Origin: JANXQG01 sp037147235
Lineage (GTDB): Bacteria; Planctomycetota; Planctomycetia; Pirellulales; Thermoguttaceae
NCBI GenBank assembly: GCA_037147235.1
Contig: JBAWVO010000243.1
Coordinates: 1-9,764, forward strand
Direction: 5' to 3'
Length of the DNA stretch: 9,764 nt
Notes under the pieces: model-generated
Told to the model about the DNA's origin: nothing
Databases searched by the model: none
What the model saw: only the letters and a program-made list of their open reading frames with translations
In this document: positions 1 through 5,902 of the stretch, one piece after another
Numbering within the stretch: the first letter of the stretch is position 1
Layout: each line of letters begins with the position of its first letter
Made by a program: the position numbers and the translations under genes

Positions 1-131
1 GGCAACACATCGCCGTAACTCCTTACACAACAAGCGACAGTGCCATTCGTGGCTGGCACCTTTCTTTCCTTGAAACGCCTAACCTCTGCCGTTACTTTTG
101 TTGCGCCCATGTTGCCGTTGTGGCACTTGGC
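1..131. other. Intergenic stretch, no gene recognised
   Basis: No supported coding region is seen here. There is only a weak inverted pair around 41-58 (GTGCC and GGCAC). Together with the palindrome at 132-344 and the unremarkable bases 345-419, this makes a gene-free stretch of about 420 bases before the transposase remnant. A gene lying mostly left of the window cannot be excluded. Confidence 0.5.
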
Positions 132-344
132 CGTCGCGTAGCGACGATGTGACGGTAGCCGTGGGTTTCAACCCACAGAAAGCGTCCCCCAAATTCATTT
201 TTCGTCGCGTAGCGACGGCTGAAATTGACCGAACCAACTTGCCAACGCGAACTCAATCGTCGCTACGCGACGAGCGGAATTTGCTGGGCACCCCAACCCG
301 TGGGTTGAAACCCACGGCTACCATCATAACGTCGCTACGCGACG
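132..344. repeat. Composite palindromic repeat element (MITE/REP-like)
   Basis: Two 45-bp arms (132-176 and 300-344) are inverted copies of each other and differ only in a 7-nt spacer. Each arm holds a 15-bp palindrome, CGTCGC-GTA-GCGACG (132-146; reverse copy 330-344), and a 23-bp block containing the palindrome GTGGGTTTCAACCCAC (154-176; perfect reverse copy 300-322). Two more copies of the 15-bp palindrome lie inside in mirrored orientation (203-217 forward, 258-272 reverse), with AAATTC near each on mirrored sides. The whole 213 bp is therefore an imperfect nested palindrome centred near 238. No transposase is encoded inside and no clear target duplication flanks it. From memory, similar palindromes are common between planctomycete genes; I infer a non-autonomous repeat. 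Confidence 0.8.
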
Positions 345-611
345 AATACAGCGACGAACCTGCGCAACAAACGGCTAACACACCATTGCCCTCAGATTAC
401 CGAACTTCTCGGCGTTTCATCAGGCCAGGCACAGGCCGCAGTGGCGAAGAATCTTCTCGATCACCGCGCCTTGCGGCGGTTCAATGAAGGCAATGACTCT
501 CATATGGCCGTGACACTTAGGACATTCCAGCGGGTCAATCTCATAAACCCGCTTGATGAGCATGGCCCAGGTCTGGCTCGCGCGGCGGGGGGTTGGGGAG
601 TGGTCGTTGAT

Positions 612-657
612 GCCCTCACCCCCTGCCCCTCTCCCGAGTTCGGGCGAGGGGAGAATG
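612..657. repeat. GC-rich hairpin repeat inside the transposase remnant
   Basis: A pyrimidine-rich arm (626-637, CCCCTCTCCCGA) pairs with 640-651 (TCGGGCGAGGGG) with one mismatch and a 2-nt loop. The preceding CCCTCACCCCCTG matches the type of short interspersed repeat seen in many planctomycete and other bacterial genomes (from memory). It is read through in frame by the transposase remnant on the minus strand. Confidence 0.6.
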
Positions 658-802
658 GCAGCCGCTTTCCGGCGCATGCCGCGGGCCTTGTTGGAATACC
701 AGCCATAATAACGGATCAAGTGCGAACCCTTGGGGGGAACGTGTTGCGTGACTAACCAAGGAACGAGTTCGGCGAGGGTCTCCTGACCCCGCCGAAACGT
801 CG

Positions 803-865
803 GACCGAAGGTCTCCCGGTAAATTGGAGACCTTCGGTCGGTGGCGTGGCTCGGTCGGAGACCGG
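803..865. repeat. Perfect 14-bp-stem hairpin plus adjacent palindrome
   Basis: GACCGAAGGTCTCC (803-816) pairs perfectly with GGAGACCTTCGGTC (826-839) around a 9-nt loop. It is followed by a related motif, CGGTCGGAGACCG (853-865). The stem has no T-run on either side, so a rho-independent terminator is not supported. It is most likely a REP-like interspersed repeat, and it supplies the false N-terminus of the transposase fragment. Confidence 0.7.
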
Positions 866-874
866 CCACAACAA

Positions 875-906
875 GGCGTTGACATGCCGTGGCGTTGACA
901 TGCCGA
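875..906 (+). repeat. Tandem 16-bp direct repeat
   Basis: GGCGTTGACATGCCG occurs at 875-889 and again at 891-905, a period of 16 bp with only the 16th base differing. Each copy contains TTGACA (879-884 and 895-900), identical to a sigma70 -35 consensus, but no good -10 hexamer lies at 16-18 bp from either. It sits about 40-70 bp upstream of the promoter candidate of the TPR gene. It may be a slippage duplication or a regulator binding site; nothing decides between these. Confidence 0.65.
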
Positions 907-924
907 GTAAAGCGGCCGGGGTGC

Positions 925-953
925 TGTCCACCGGGTCTGAATTCTGGTATGAT
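925..953 (+). promoter_or_regulatory. Candidate extended -10 promoter for the operon
   Basis: TGGTATGAT at 945-953 is an extended -10 (TG-N-TATGAT, one mismatch to TATAAT). A poor -35 (TGTCCA, 925-930) lies 17 bp upstream, as expected when an extended -10 compensates. Transcription would start near 960, about 32 bases before the chosen start of the TPR gene. No other convincing promoter is seen before the four-gene cluster. Confidence 0.4.
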
Positions 954-979
954 AGAGGGAAAGGCCGATGAATCTTATG

Positions 980-985
980 AGGGGA
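980..985 (+). promoter_or_regulatory. Ribosome binding site deciding the TPR gene start
   Basis: AGGGGA lies 6 nt before the ATG at 992. Alternative in-frame ATGs are at 968 (GAGGGA at 955-960, spacing 7) and 977. The 992 start gives a compact signal peptide, and its ribosome site lies safely inside the predicted transcript, whereas the site for 968 would overlap the predicted transcription start. Confidence 0.5.
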
Positions 986-991
986 AATTGT

Positions 992-3900
992 ATGAAGGCT
1001 CTGTCGAGGACCGGTTGGGCCGGCTTGCTAGGGGTGCTGTTGTGCTTCGTTACCCCTCTTTATGGTGGGGATAATGAGGCCGCTACCCGCCAGTATAGTG
1101 TGGCCGTTCGCCTTCAAAACGGTGAAGCGTACGATCTTGCCACCGACGCTTGGGGAAGTTTCATCAAGGCTTATCCCACGGACTCGCGTGTCACCCAGGC
1201 GAGGCACTACCAGGGCGTCTGCCACTTTTTTACGGCCGTCAGCGCGTTGGATGCCAAGCAAACCGACGCGGCCCTCAAGTCGTTTGACGCGGCACAGCAG
1301 AGTTTTGACGCAGTCATTAAGGCGGCACCAAGACTGGAACTGCTGGAGGATACCTACCTATATCTTGGACTCTCCCGGTTCAAACGTGCCGAAATCGAAC
1401 CTGCGGATGGGGCCGTCAAGCAATACGAAGCTGCCGCAGCCACGCTCGAAACCCTGCTAAAGAGCTATCCGCAAAGCAAGAACTTGGCTCAAGTGCTTTA
1501 CACTCGGGGTGACTGCGCGTATCACCTCGGCCAGAAAGCCGACGCGGTGCGGTTCTACAGTCAGGCCCTGACCAAATCGCCGAACGAGAAGCTTGAGCCG
1601 GCGATTATGTACGCATTGGGAGTTGCCCAGGAAGAACTCAAGCAGTGGGAGGCCGCCGGCAAGACCTACGACGACTATTTGAAGAAATACCTCGCCCAGC
1701 GCAATGCCAGCGAAATCATCATGCGTCGGGGAGAAACCCTGTTTGCGATCCACCAGTACCAACCTGCTGCCGAATGGCTGGCGAACGCCGCCGCCCGGCC
1801 AGGTTTTGAATCGGCCGACTATGCCACCCTACGGCAGGCGGTAGCCCTGGCTCAACTTGGAAAACAGGCGGAAGCGGGCGATATTCTGGCCGATATTTTC
1901 GTGAAGTTTCCCAACTCAACGCGATTTTCCGTCGTGCTGAAGACGGGCCATGCCTTGGCCCGCGGCCTTATCCGAGACAACAAACCGGCGGAGGCCATCG
2001 CCTTGGTCGAGAAGCTTTTACCGCGTGCCGAAGAACGGGAAGGGGCCGCCGCCTTGTTCATGGATCGCGCCGACGCCGTGGCTGCCATTCCCGCTCGCCG
2101 GGCTGAATCGGTTGCTTTGTATGCAGCATTGGCTGGCAAATTCCCCAAAGACCCGGTAGCTCCCCAGGCCCTCTATCTGGCTGGCTACGGAGCGATGACC
2201 CAGGGGAATTACGCCGCCGCGCTACAGTATGCCGATGCCTTCCTCGCCGCCTATCCGACCCACGAATTGGTGCCCGACATCCGCTATGTTGCGGCTGAGA
2301 GCCGGCTGCAACTGGGTAAATATGATGAGGCGGAAAAGCTCTACGCCGAACTGCTGCAAAAGTATCCGCAGCATCCCGACGCTGAAAATTGGAAGGTTCG
2401 TCAGGGCACCTCACTCAATTTACAGAAGAAGTATCCCGAGGTGGTCGCCCTGTTGCAACCGCTGGTCGGTCAGATCAAGAGTGTGGATGCCCGGGCCGAG
2501 GCCCTCTTTCTTATCGGCAGCAGCCTGGCCGAGCAGAAACAGTTCGACGAGGCCGTGCCGTTGCTCGAGGCTGCGATTGCCGCTTCGCCCCGCTGGCGTC
2601 AGGCCGACGAGACACTGTTGGTGCTGGGCCAAGCCTATTACCGGCAGAAGAACCCGGCCAAGGCAAAGGCCGATGAAACCCTAAAGAAGCTGATTGCCGA
2701 GTTCCCTCAGAGCAAGGTTCTCGATCGCGCCCACTTTTATCTCGGGGAACACGCCACGGCGGCCAACGATCTCAAGTCGGCCGAGGTCGAGTATCGCCTA
2801 CTTGTGGAAAAATGGCCGGCCAGTCCCTTGCTGTCTTACGCCTTACGAGGGCTGGGCTGGGCACTTTTCGATCAGAAAGAGTTTGCCGCGGCGGAAGATG
2901 CGTTCAACACCCTGGTCGAGAAATATCCCGATCAGAAGCTGAAACTCCGCAGTCTTTACGCCCGCGGTCTGGCACGGCATCATTTGGGTAAGTTCAGCGA
3001 GGCGGCCGCTGACTTCCAGTCGCTTTTGGCTGCCGGCGGGATCGAATTGGTCGAAAAGTCCGATGCGCGTTATGTGCTGGGGCTTTGTCTCGTTGGCCAG
3101 AAGAAGTCCGTAGAAGCGGTGGCCGCGCTTCGATCGCTGTTAAGCGAAGATCCAAAGTATGCCATGGCCGATAAGGCCTATTACGAGTTGGCTTGGGCCT
3201 TGAAATCGGCCGGCCAGGAAAAGGAAGCGGTTGACGTCTTTGCCGAGTTGCTCAAGCAGTGTCCCGAGAGTCCCTATGTGGGCGAGAGCCAGTTTTGCGT
3301 GGGGGAAGCGGCCTACAAAGACGGCAAGTATCAGGCGGCTGCTGCGGCCTACGCGGCGGCGATGGAAAAAGCCGGCAAGAGCGACCTGGGCGAGAAATCG
3401 GCCCACAAGCTCGGCTGGGCCTACTATCGCCTTGGCAGCGAGGCCGATGCCCAGCAGACATTTAGCTATCAGCGAACCACTTGGCCCAAAGGCCTCCTGG
3501 CCGCCGATGCCGCATTCATGGAGGCGGAGTGCCTCTTCAAACAAAAGAAATACAGTGATGCCCTGACGGCTTACGAGCGGGCGAAAGGCATGTCGTCGCC
3601 GGATTTCCAGGTTCTTTCGCTGCTGCACAGTGCCCAGGCGATGGACACCCTGGCCCTGGCCATGCATCGTCCCGATCAGGAGAACCAGCGCAAGGAAACT
3701 TGGCAGAAGGGGTTGGCAATTCTCGACCGCTTGGTCAAGGAGAGTCCCGAGACGGCCTATCTGCCCGAGGCTTTGTACGAGCGCGGTTGGGCCTTGCAGA
3801 ATCTCGGCCGCTTTGACGAGGCCATGGGCGAGTATCAGCAGGTCCTGACCAAGAGCAACGCCGAGCCTGCCGCGCGCGCGCAGTTCATGATTGGCCAGAT

Positions 3901-4135
3901 CCAGTTTCAGCAGAAGAAGCATGGCGATGCCGTGAAAAGCTTTTACCTTGTCCTTTACGGATACCCCTATCCGCAATGGCAGGCCGACGCTGCCTTCGAG
4001 GCCGCCAAGTGCTTTGAAGCCTTGCATAAGAAGTCGCAAGCCATCAAACAGTATCAAGAGTTGATCGAGAAGTTTCCCCAAAGCGACAAAGTGACCGCGG
4101 CGAAGTCGCGACTGGAAGCACTCCAGAGAGATTGA
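992..4135 (+). CDS. Secreted tetratricopeptide-repeat protein, ~1047 aa
   Basis: A very long TPR protein predicted to be exported to the periplasm. With the 992 start, residues 1-7 are basic (MKALSRT), 8-22 hydrophobic, and cleavage is likely after Gly25 (TPLYG/GDNE). Cys18 is not in a good lipobox. The rest is almost all helical TPR-type hairpins of the G/A-Y-x-G-x-Y-x-x-A pattern ending in xYP: for example residues ~160-196 (GDCAYHLGQKADAV), ~390-470 (two repeats ending AYP and KYP), ~734-823, and ~964-1047 (AIKQYQELIEKFPQS at the end). The KFP/KYP spacing resembles YbgF/CpoB and BamD-type repeats. No catalytic domain is visible, so a scaffold or protein-binding role is inferred. It is the first gene of the cluster, 54 bp before the ExbB-type gene. 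A start at 968 (1055 aa) is possible. Confidence 0.9.
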   Translation: MKALSRTGWAGLLGVLLCFVTPLYGGDNEAATRQYSVAVRLQNGEAYDLATDAWGSFIKAYPTDSRVTQARHYQGVCHFFTAVSALDAKQTDAALKSFDAAQQSFDAVIKAAPRLELLEDTYLYLGLSRFKRAEIEPADGAVKQYEAAAATLETLLKSYPQSKNLAQVLYTRGDCAYHLGQKADAVRFYSQALTKSPNEKLEPAIMYALGVAQEELKQWEAAGKTYDDYLKKYLAQRNASEIIMRRGETLFAIHQYQPAAEWLANAAARPGFESADYATLRQAVALAQLGKQAEAGDILADIFVKFPNSTRFSVVLKTGHALARGLIRDNKPAEAIALVEKLLPRAEEREGAAALFMDRADAVAAIPARRAESVALYAALAGKFPKDPVAPQALYLAGYGAMTQGNYAAALQYADAFLAAYPTHELVPDIRYVAAESRLQLGKYDEAEKLYAELLQKYPQHPDAENWKVRQGTSLNLQKKYPEVVALLQPLVGQIKSVDARAEALFLIGSSLAEQKQFDEAVPLLEAAIAASPRWRQADETLLVLGQAYYRQKNPAKAKADETLKKLIAEFPQSKVLDRAHFYLGEHATAANDLKSAEVEYRLLVEKWPASPLLSYALRGLGWALFDQKEFAAAEDAFNTLVEKYPDQKLKLRSLYARGLARHHLGKFSEAAADFQSLLAAGGIELVEKSDARYVLGLCLVGQKKSVEAVAALRSLLSEDPKYAMADKAYYELAWALKSAGQEKEAVDVFAELLKQCPESPYVGESQFCVGEAAYKDGKYQAAAAAYAAAMEKAGKSDLGEKSAHKLGWAYYRLGSEADAQQTFSYQRTTWPKGLLAADAAFMEAECLFKQKKYSDALTAYERAKGMSSPDFQVLSLLHSAQAMDTLALAMHRPDQENQRKETWQKGLAILDRLVKESPETAYLPEALYERGWALQNLGRFDEAMGEYQQVLTKSNAEPAARAQFMIGQIQFQQKKHGDAVKSFYLVLYGYPYPQWQADAAFEAAKCFEALHKKSQAIKQYQELIEKFPQSDKVTAAKSRLEALQRD

Positions 4136-4189
4136 CCGCCTCGGTGTAATTGCAGGCGATACCTAGAGAAGGAAGAGCCAGGTTTTCCC

Positions 4190-5290
4190 ATGTCGTACAG
4201 TAATCATCTTCTTCGTTGGACCGTGGCCGGTCGTTGGATCGCCACGCTGGGCATTGGCGTTGTTGTGGCCCTGGGCTATGCCCTCTTCCGGCCGGCTCAT
4301 GCCCAGAACACCGGGCCTGATTTGCCCAAGCTGGCGGCCGGAAAGGCGGCAACCGCGGCAGAGAAGAACTCCGCGGCTCCTCCGGCCAAGGCTGATGGCG
4401 GCAGTCTGCTGACCCCGCAGGAAATCGCCGCCAAGGCTGCCGGTGACACTAGCGGCAGTGATTTGGAGAAGAAAGAAACCTCGACGCCCAAGGAGGCCGA
4501 CACCGGATCGGTTCTCCGCGATATCAAGTGGCTCAGCCCGCACATGTGGGCCTTTTATGCTATCTGGTTCGTTTCGATCATTGCCGTCGCGTTTGCCGTG
4601 GAACGCCTTCTAGGACTACGGCGGAGCAAGATCCTGCCCGCTGATTTGGCTGCCGGACTGAGGGCCTTGGCCAGTCGCAAGGGCGAGCTTGATCTCCGTC
4701 ATGCCCAGCGGCTTTGCAAGCAATATCCGTCCTCGGCGGCGGTGGTCGTGCGGGCCATGTTGGCCAAGGTGGGGCGGCCGCTTCCCGAGGTCGAGCAGGC
4801 CATGACCGATGCCTGCGAACATGAGGCCAGTCGACTTTACACCAACGTCCGGGTGCAGAATTTGGCGTTCAACGTGGCCCCGATGCTGGGGCTGGCCGGA
4901 ACCGTACACGGCATGATCCTCTGCTTCTACACCACGGCCCACATGCCGGTAGGACTGAACAAGATGGACCAGTTGGCAACCGGCATTTACGCGGCCTTGA
5001 TCTGCACGCTGGCCGGGCTGATCGTAGCGATTCCGGCCGGCATTTTATCCCACTATTTTGAAGGTCGAATTCTGAAAATGTTCCAGCAAATCGAGGATTT
5101 GGCTCGCGCGCTCGTGCCGCACCTCGAGCGTTTTGAAGGGCGTTCACGCCACTCGGCCGCGGGTGACAAGCCGTCGCTAGCCGTCACGAGCATCGAGATG
5201 CCCCGCGATGACGATCTCGATGACGACGATGATGATGATGATGACCCTCTGCCTGCTCCTAAACCGATCAAGATGGAGGGCCGACCATGA
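4190..5290 (+). CDS. MotA/TolQ/ExbB family proton-channel protein
   Basis: Inner-membrane subunit expected to form a proton channel with the ExbD-type protein encoded downstream. Residues 17-33 are hydrophobic and followed by AHA38/Q, so a cleaved signal peptide or extra helix precedes an Ala/Lys-rich segment (39-115). Family helices follow: TM1 about 119-137 (WAFYAIWFVSIIAVAFAVE), TM2 about 225-247 with the signature PMLGLAGTVHGM (231-242), and TM3 about 265-290 (ALICTLAGLIVAIPAG). Thr238 and Thr273 match the conserved channel threonines of ExbB/TolQ. The position of the usual TM3 Glu (E. coli ExbB Glu176, from memory) is Ala268. The cytoplasmic tail is acidic, with nine consecutive Asp at 344-352. 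Purine-rich GAAGGAAG (4168-4175) lies rather far (14 nt) from the ATG. The stop TGA overlaps an ATG (5287-5290). Family call is firm; orthology to ExbB rather than TolQ is not resolved. Confidence 0.93.
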   Translation: MSYSNHLLRWTVAGRWIATLGIGVVVALGYALFRPAHAQNTGPDLPKLAAGKAATAAEKNSAAPPAKADGGSLLTPQEIAAKAAGDTSGSDLEKKETSTPKEADTGSVLRDIKWLSPHMWAFYAIWFVSIIAVAFAVERLLGLRRSKILPADLAAGLRALASRKGELDLRHAQRLCKQYPSSAAVVVRAMLAKVGRPLPEVEQAMTDACEHEASRLYTNVRVQNLAFNVAPMLGLAGTVHGMILCFYTTAHMPVGLNKMDQLATGIYAALICTLAGLIVAIPAGILSHYFEGRILKMFQQIEDLARALVPHLERFEGRSRHSAAGDKPSLAVTSIEMPRDDDLDDDDDDDDDPLPAPKPIKMEGRP

Positions 5291-5298
5291 GCATTATT

Positions 5299-5411
5299 GT
5301 AGCAGGCACACTCCGTGTGCCGTCCGCCCTAGGTACAAGCGGCATGATTTTGAGAAACCCATACCGAGACCGTTGGCTTCGGGCAGGCGGCACACGGAGT
5401 GTGCCTGCTAC
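5299..5411. repeat. 113-bp palindromic element between exbB and exbD
   Basis: The ends are 24-bp perfect inverted repeats (5299-5322 and 5388-5411, beginning GTAGCAGGCACACTCCGTGT). They extend to 30 bp with two mismatches (5299-5328 and 5382-5411), around a core of about 53 bp. It starts 8 bp after the exbB-type stop codon and ends 42 bp before the exbD-type ATG. No transposase and no clear target duplication are seen. It is probably a non-autonomous repeat inserted into the operon; from memory such arms recur in planctomycete genomes. Confidence 0.8.
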
Positions 5412-5439
5412 TTTGTGTACTTGCTACCCCCCACGCACC

Positions 5440-5444
5440 AGGAG
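5440..5444 (+). promoter_or_regulatory. Ribosome binding site of the exbD-type gene
   Basis: AGGAG lies 9 nt before the ATG at 5454. It supports that start over the open frame that continues upstream through the palindromic element to 5208, which encodes nothing ExbD-like. Confidence 0.6.
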
Positions 5445-5453
5445 TCCCCAACC

Positions 5454-5888
5454 ATGGCGGTAAAGATCAAAAAAGGGAGCGAAATGATGCAGATCCCCGT
5501 GGTCCCGCTGGTCGACACGGTGTTTAATCTGCTGATCTTCTTTCTTGTGGCTACCAAGGTCGCCGAGGCTGAAAGGGAACTCCCCATCAGGGCACCCTAT
5601 GCCGGCGAGGCCCAGGCGATCACCGTGCGGCCAGCGGAGATGATTATCAACATCGATCAAAAGGGCCACTATTTCATCGGCGATCTGCCTGCTTCGCTGC
5701 ACGAACTGAACATCGCGCTGCACAATGCCTGGCTTACCAGCCGAGGCCGCCTGCCGGTCACTTTGCGTGCCGATGAACGTTGCCCATGGAAATTCGTCGT
5801 GCAGGTCATCGACTGTTGTAAAAAGAACAAGGTGCGCGATTATCACGTGACCACAAAGAACGCCGCGACGGATGGTAAACCACCTTAA
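5454..5888 (+). CDS. ExbD/TolR family biopolymer transport protein
   Basis: A 144-residue, single-span inner-membrane protein that partners the ExbB-type channel and carries its protonatable aspartate. The short cytoplasmic N-terminus (MAVKIKKGSEMMQIPVV) leads into PLVDTVFNLLIFFLV, where Asp21 is the expected transmembrane proton-carrying residue of ExbD/TolR. The periplasmic domain spans about 37-144, including INIDQKGHYFIGDLP and a VTLRADERCPWKFVVQVIDC segment typical of the family fold. Length and layout are normal. The start at 5454 is fixed by the conserved MAVK...KKGSEM opening and the AGGAG site. It is separated from the exbB-type gene by a repeat element but lies only 14 bp before the next gene, consistent with co-transcription. 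Confidence 0.92.
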   Translation: MAVKIKKGSEMMQIPVVPLVDTVFNLLIFFLVATKVAEAERELPIRAPYAGEAQAITVRPAEMIINIDQKGHYFIGDLPASLHELNIALHNAWLTSRGRLPVTLRADERCPWKFVVQVIDCCKKNKVRDYHVTTKNAATDGKPP

Positions 5889-5902
5889 AGGATGCTTCGA
5901 TC

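Larger units (their letters stand above)
420..869 (-). pseudogene. IS91-family transposase, C-terminal remnant
   Basis: The minus-strand frame reads 149 residues from a GTG at 867-869. Its middle and end resemble the C-terminal part of IS91/IS801-type Y2 (HUH) transposases: HVPPKGSHLIRYYGWYSNKA, then RASQTWAMLIKRVYEIDPL, a zinc-ribbon-like CPKCHG (Cys116, Cys119) and EKILRHCGL. The N-terminal zinc region and the catalytic HUH and tyrosine motifs are absent, so it cannot transpose by itself. The first ~23 residues are translated from the hairpin repeats at 803-865, so the apparent start is an artefact. A second repeat (612-657) is read in frame between the KARGMRRKAA and RASQTWA blocks. This is a degraded insertion-sequence fragment, not a working gene. 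The family call rests on remembered motifs. Confidence 0.75.

Noticed and set aside
132..344. CRISPR array
   Set aside because: The repeats alternate in orientation, spacing is uneven, units are palindromes of 15 and 23 bp, and no cas genes are nearby.
98..487. Plus-strand open frame through the composite palindrome
   Set aside because: It translates the palindromic repeats and runs opposite the transposase remnant; no protein-like pattern or ribosome site.
803..839. Rho-independent terminator
   Set aside because: Perfect stem, but no T-tract on either strand and a 9-nt loop; it matches an interspersed repeat better.
895..900. TTGACA as -35 of the operon promoter
   Set aside because: No -10-like hexamer occurs 15-19 bp downstream; the TATGAT at 948 is much too far.
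1034..1048. Lipoprotein signal in the TPR protein (Cys18)
   Set aside because: The residues before Cys are V-L-L, without the small residue at -1 needed by a lipobox; a signal peptidase I site after Gly25 fits better.
3140..4081. 313-codon minus-strand open frame antisense to the TPR gene
   Set aside because: Leu/Gly-rich shadow of the TPR coding strand; the plus strand shows repeated TPR patterns across the same bases.
5208..5453. Upstream extension of the exbD-type frame
   Set aside because: The extra 82 codons come from out-of-frame exbB tail and the palindromic element; AGGAG and the conserved MAVK...KKGSEM opening fix the start at 5454.
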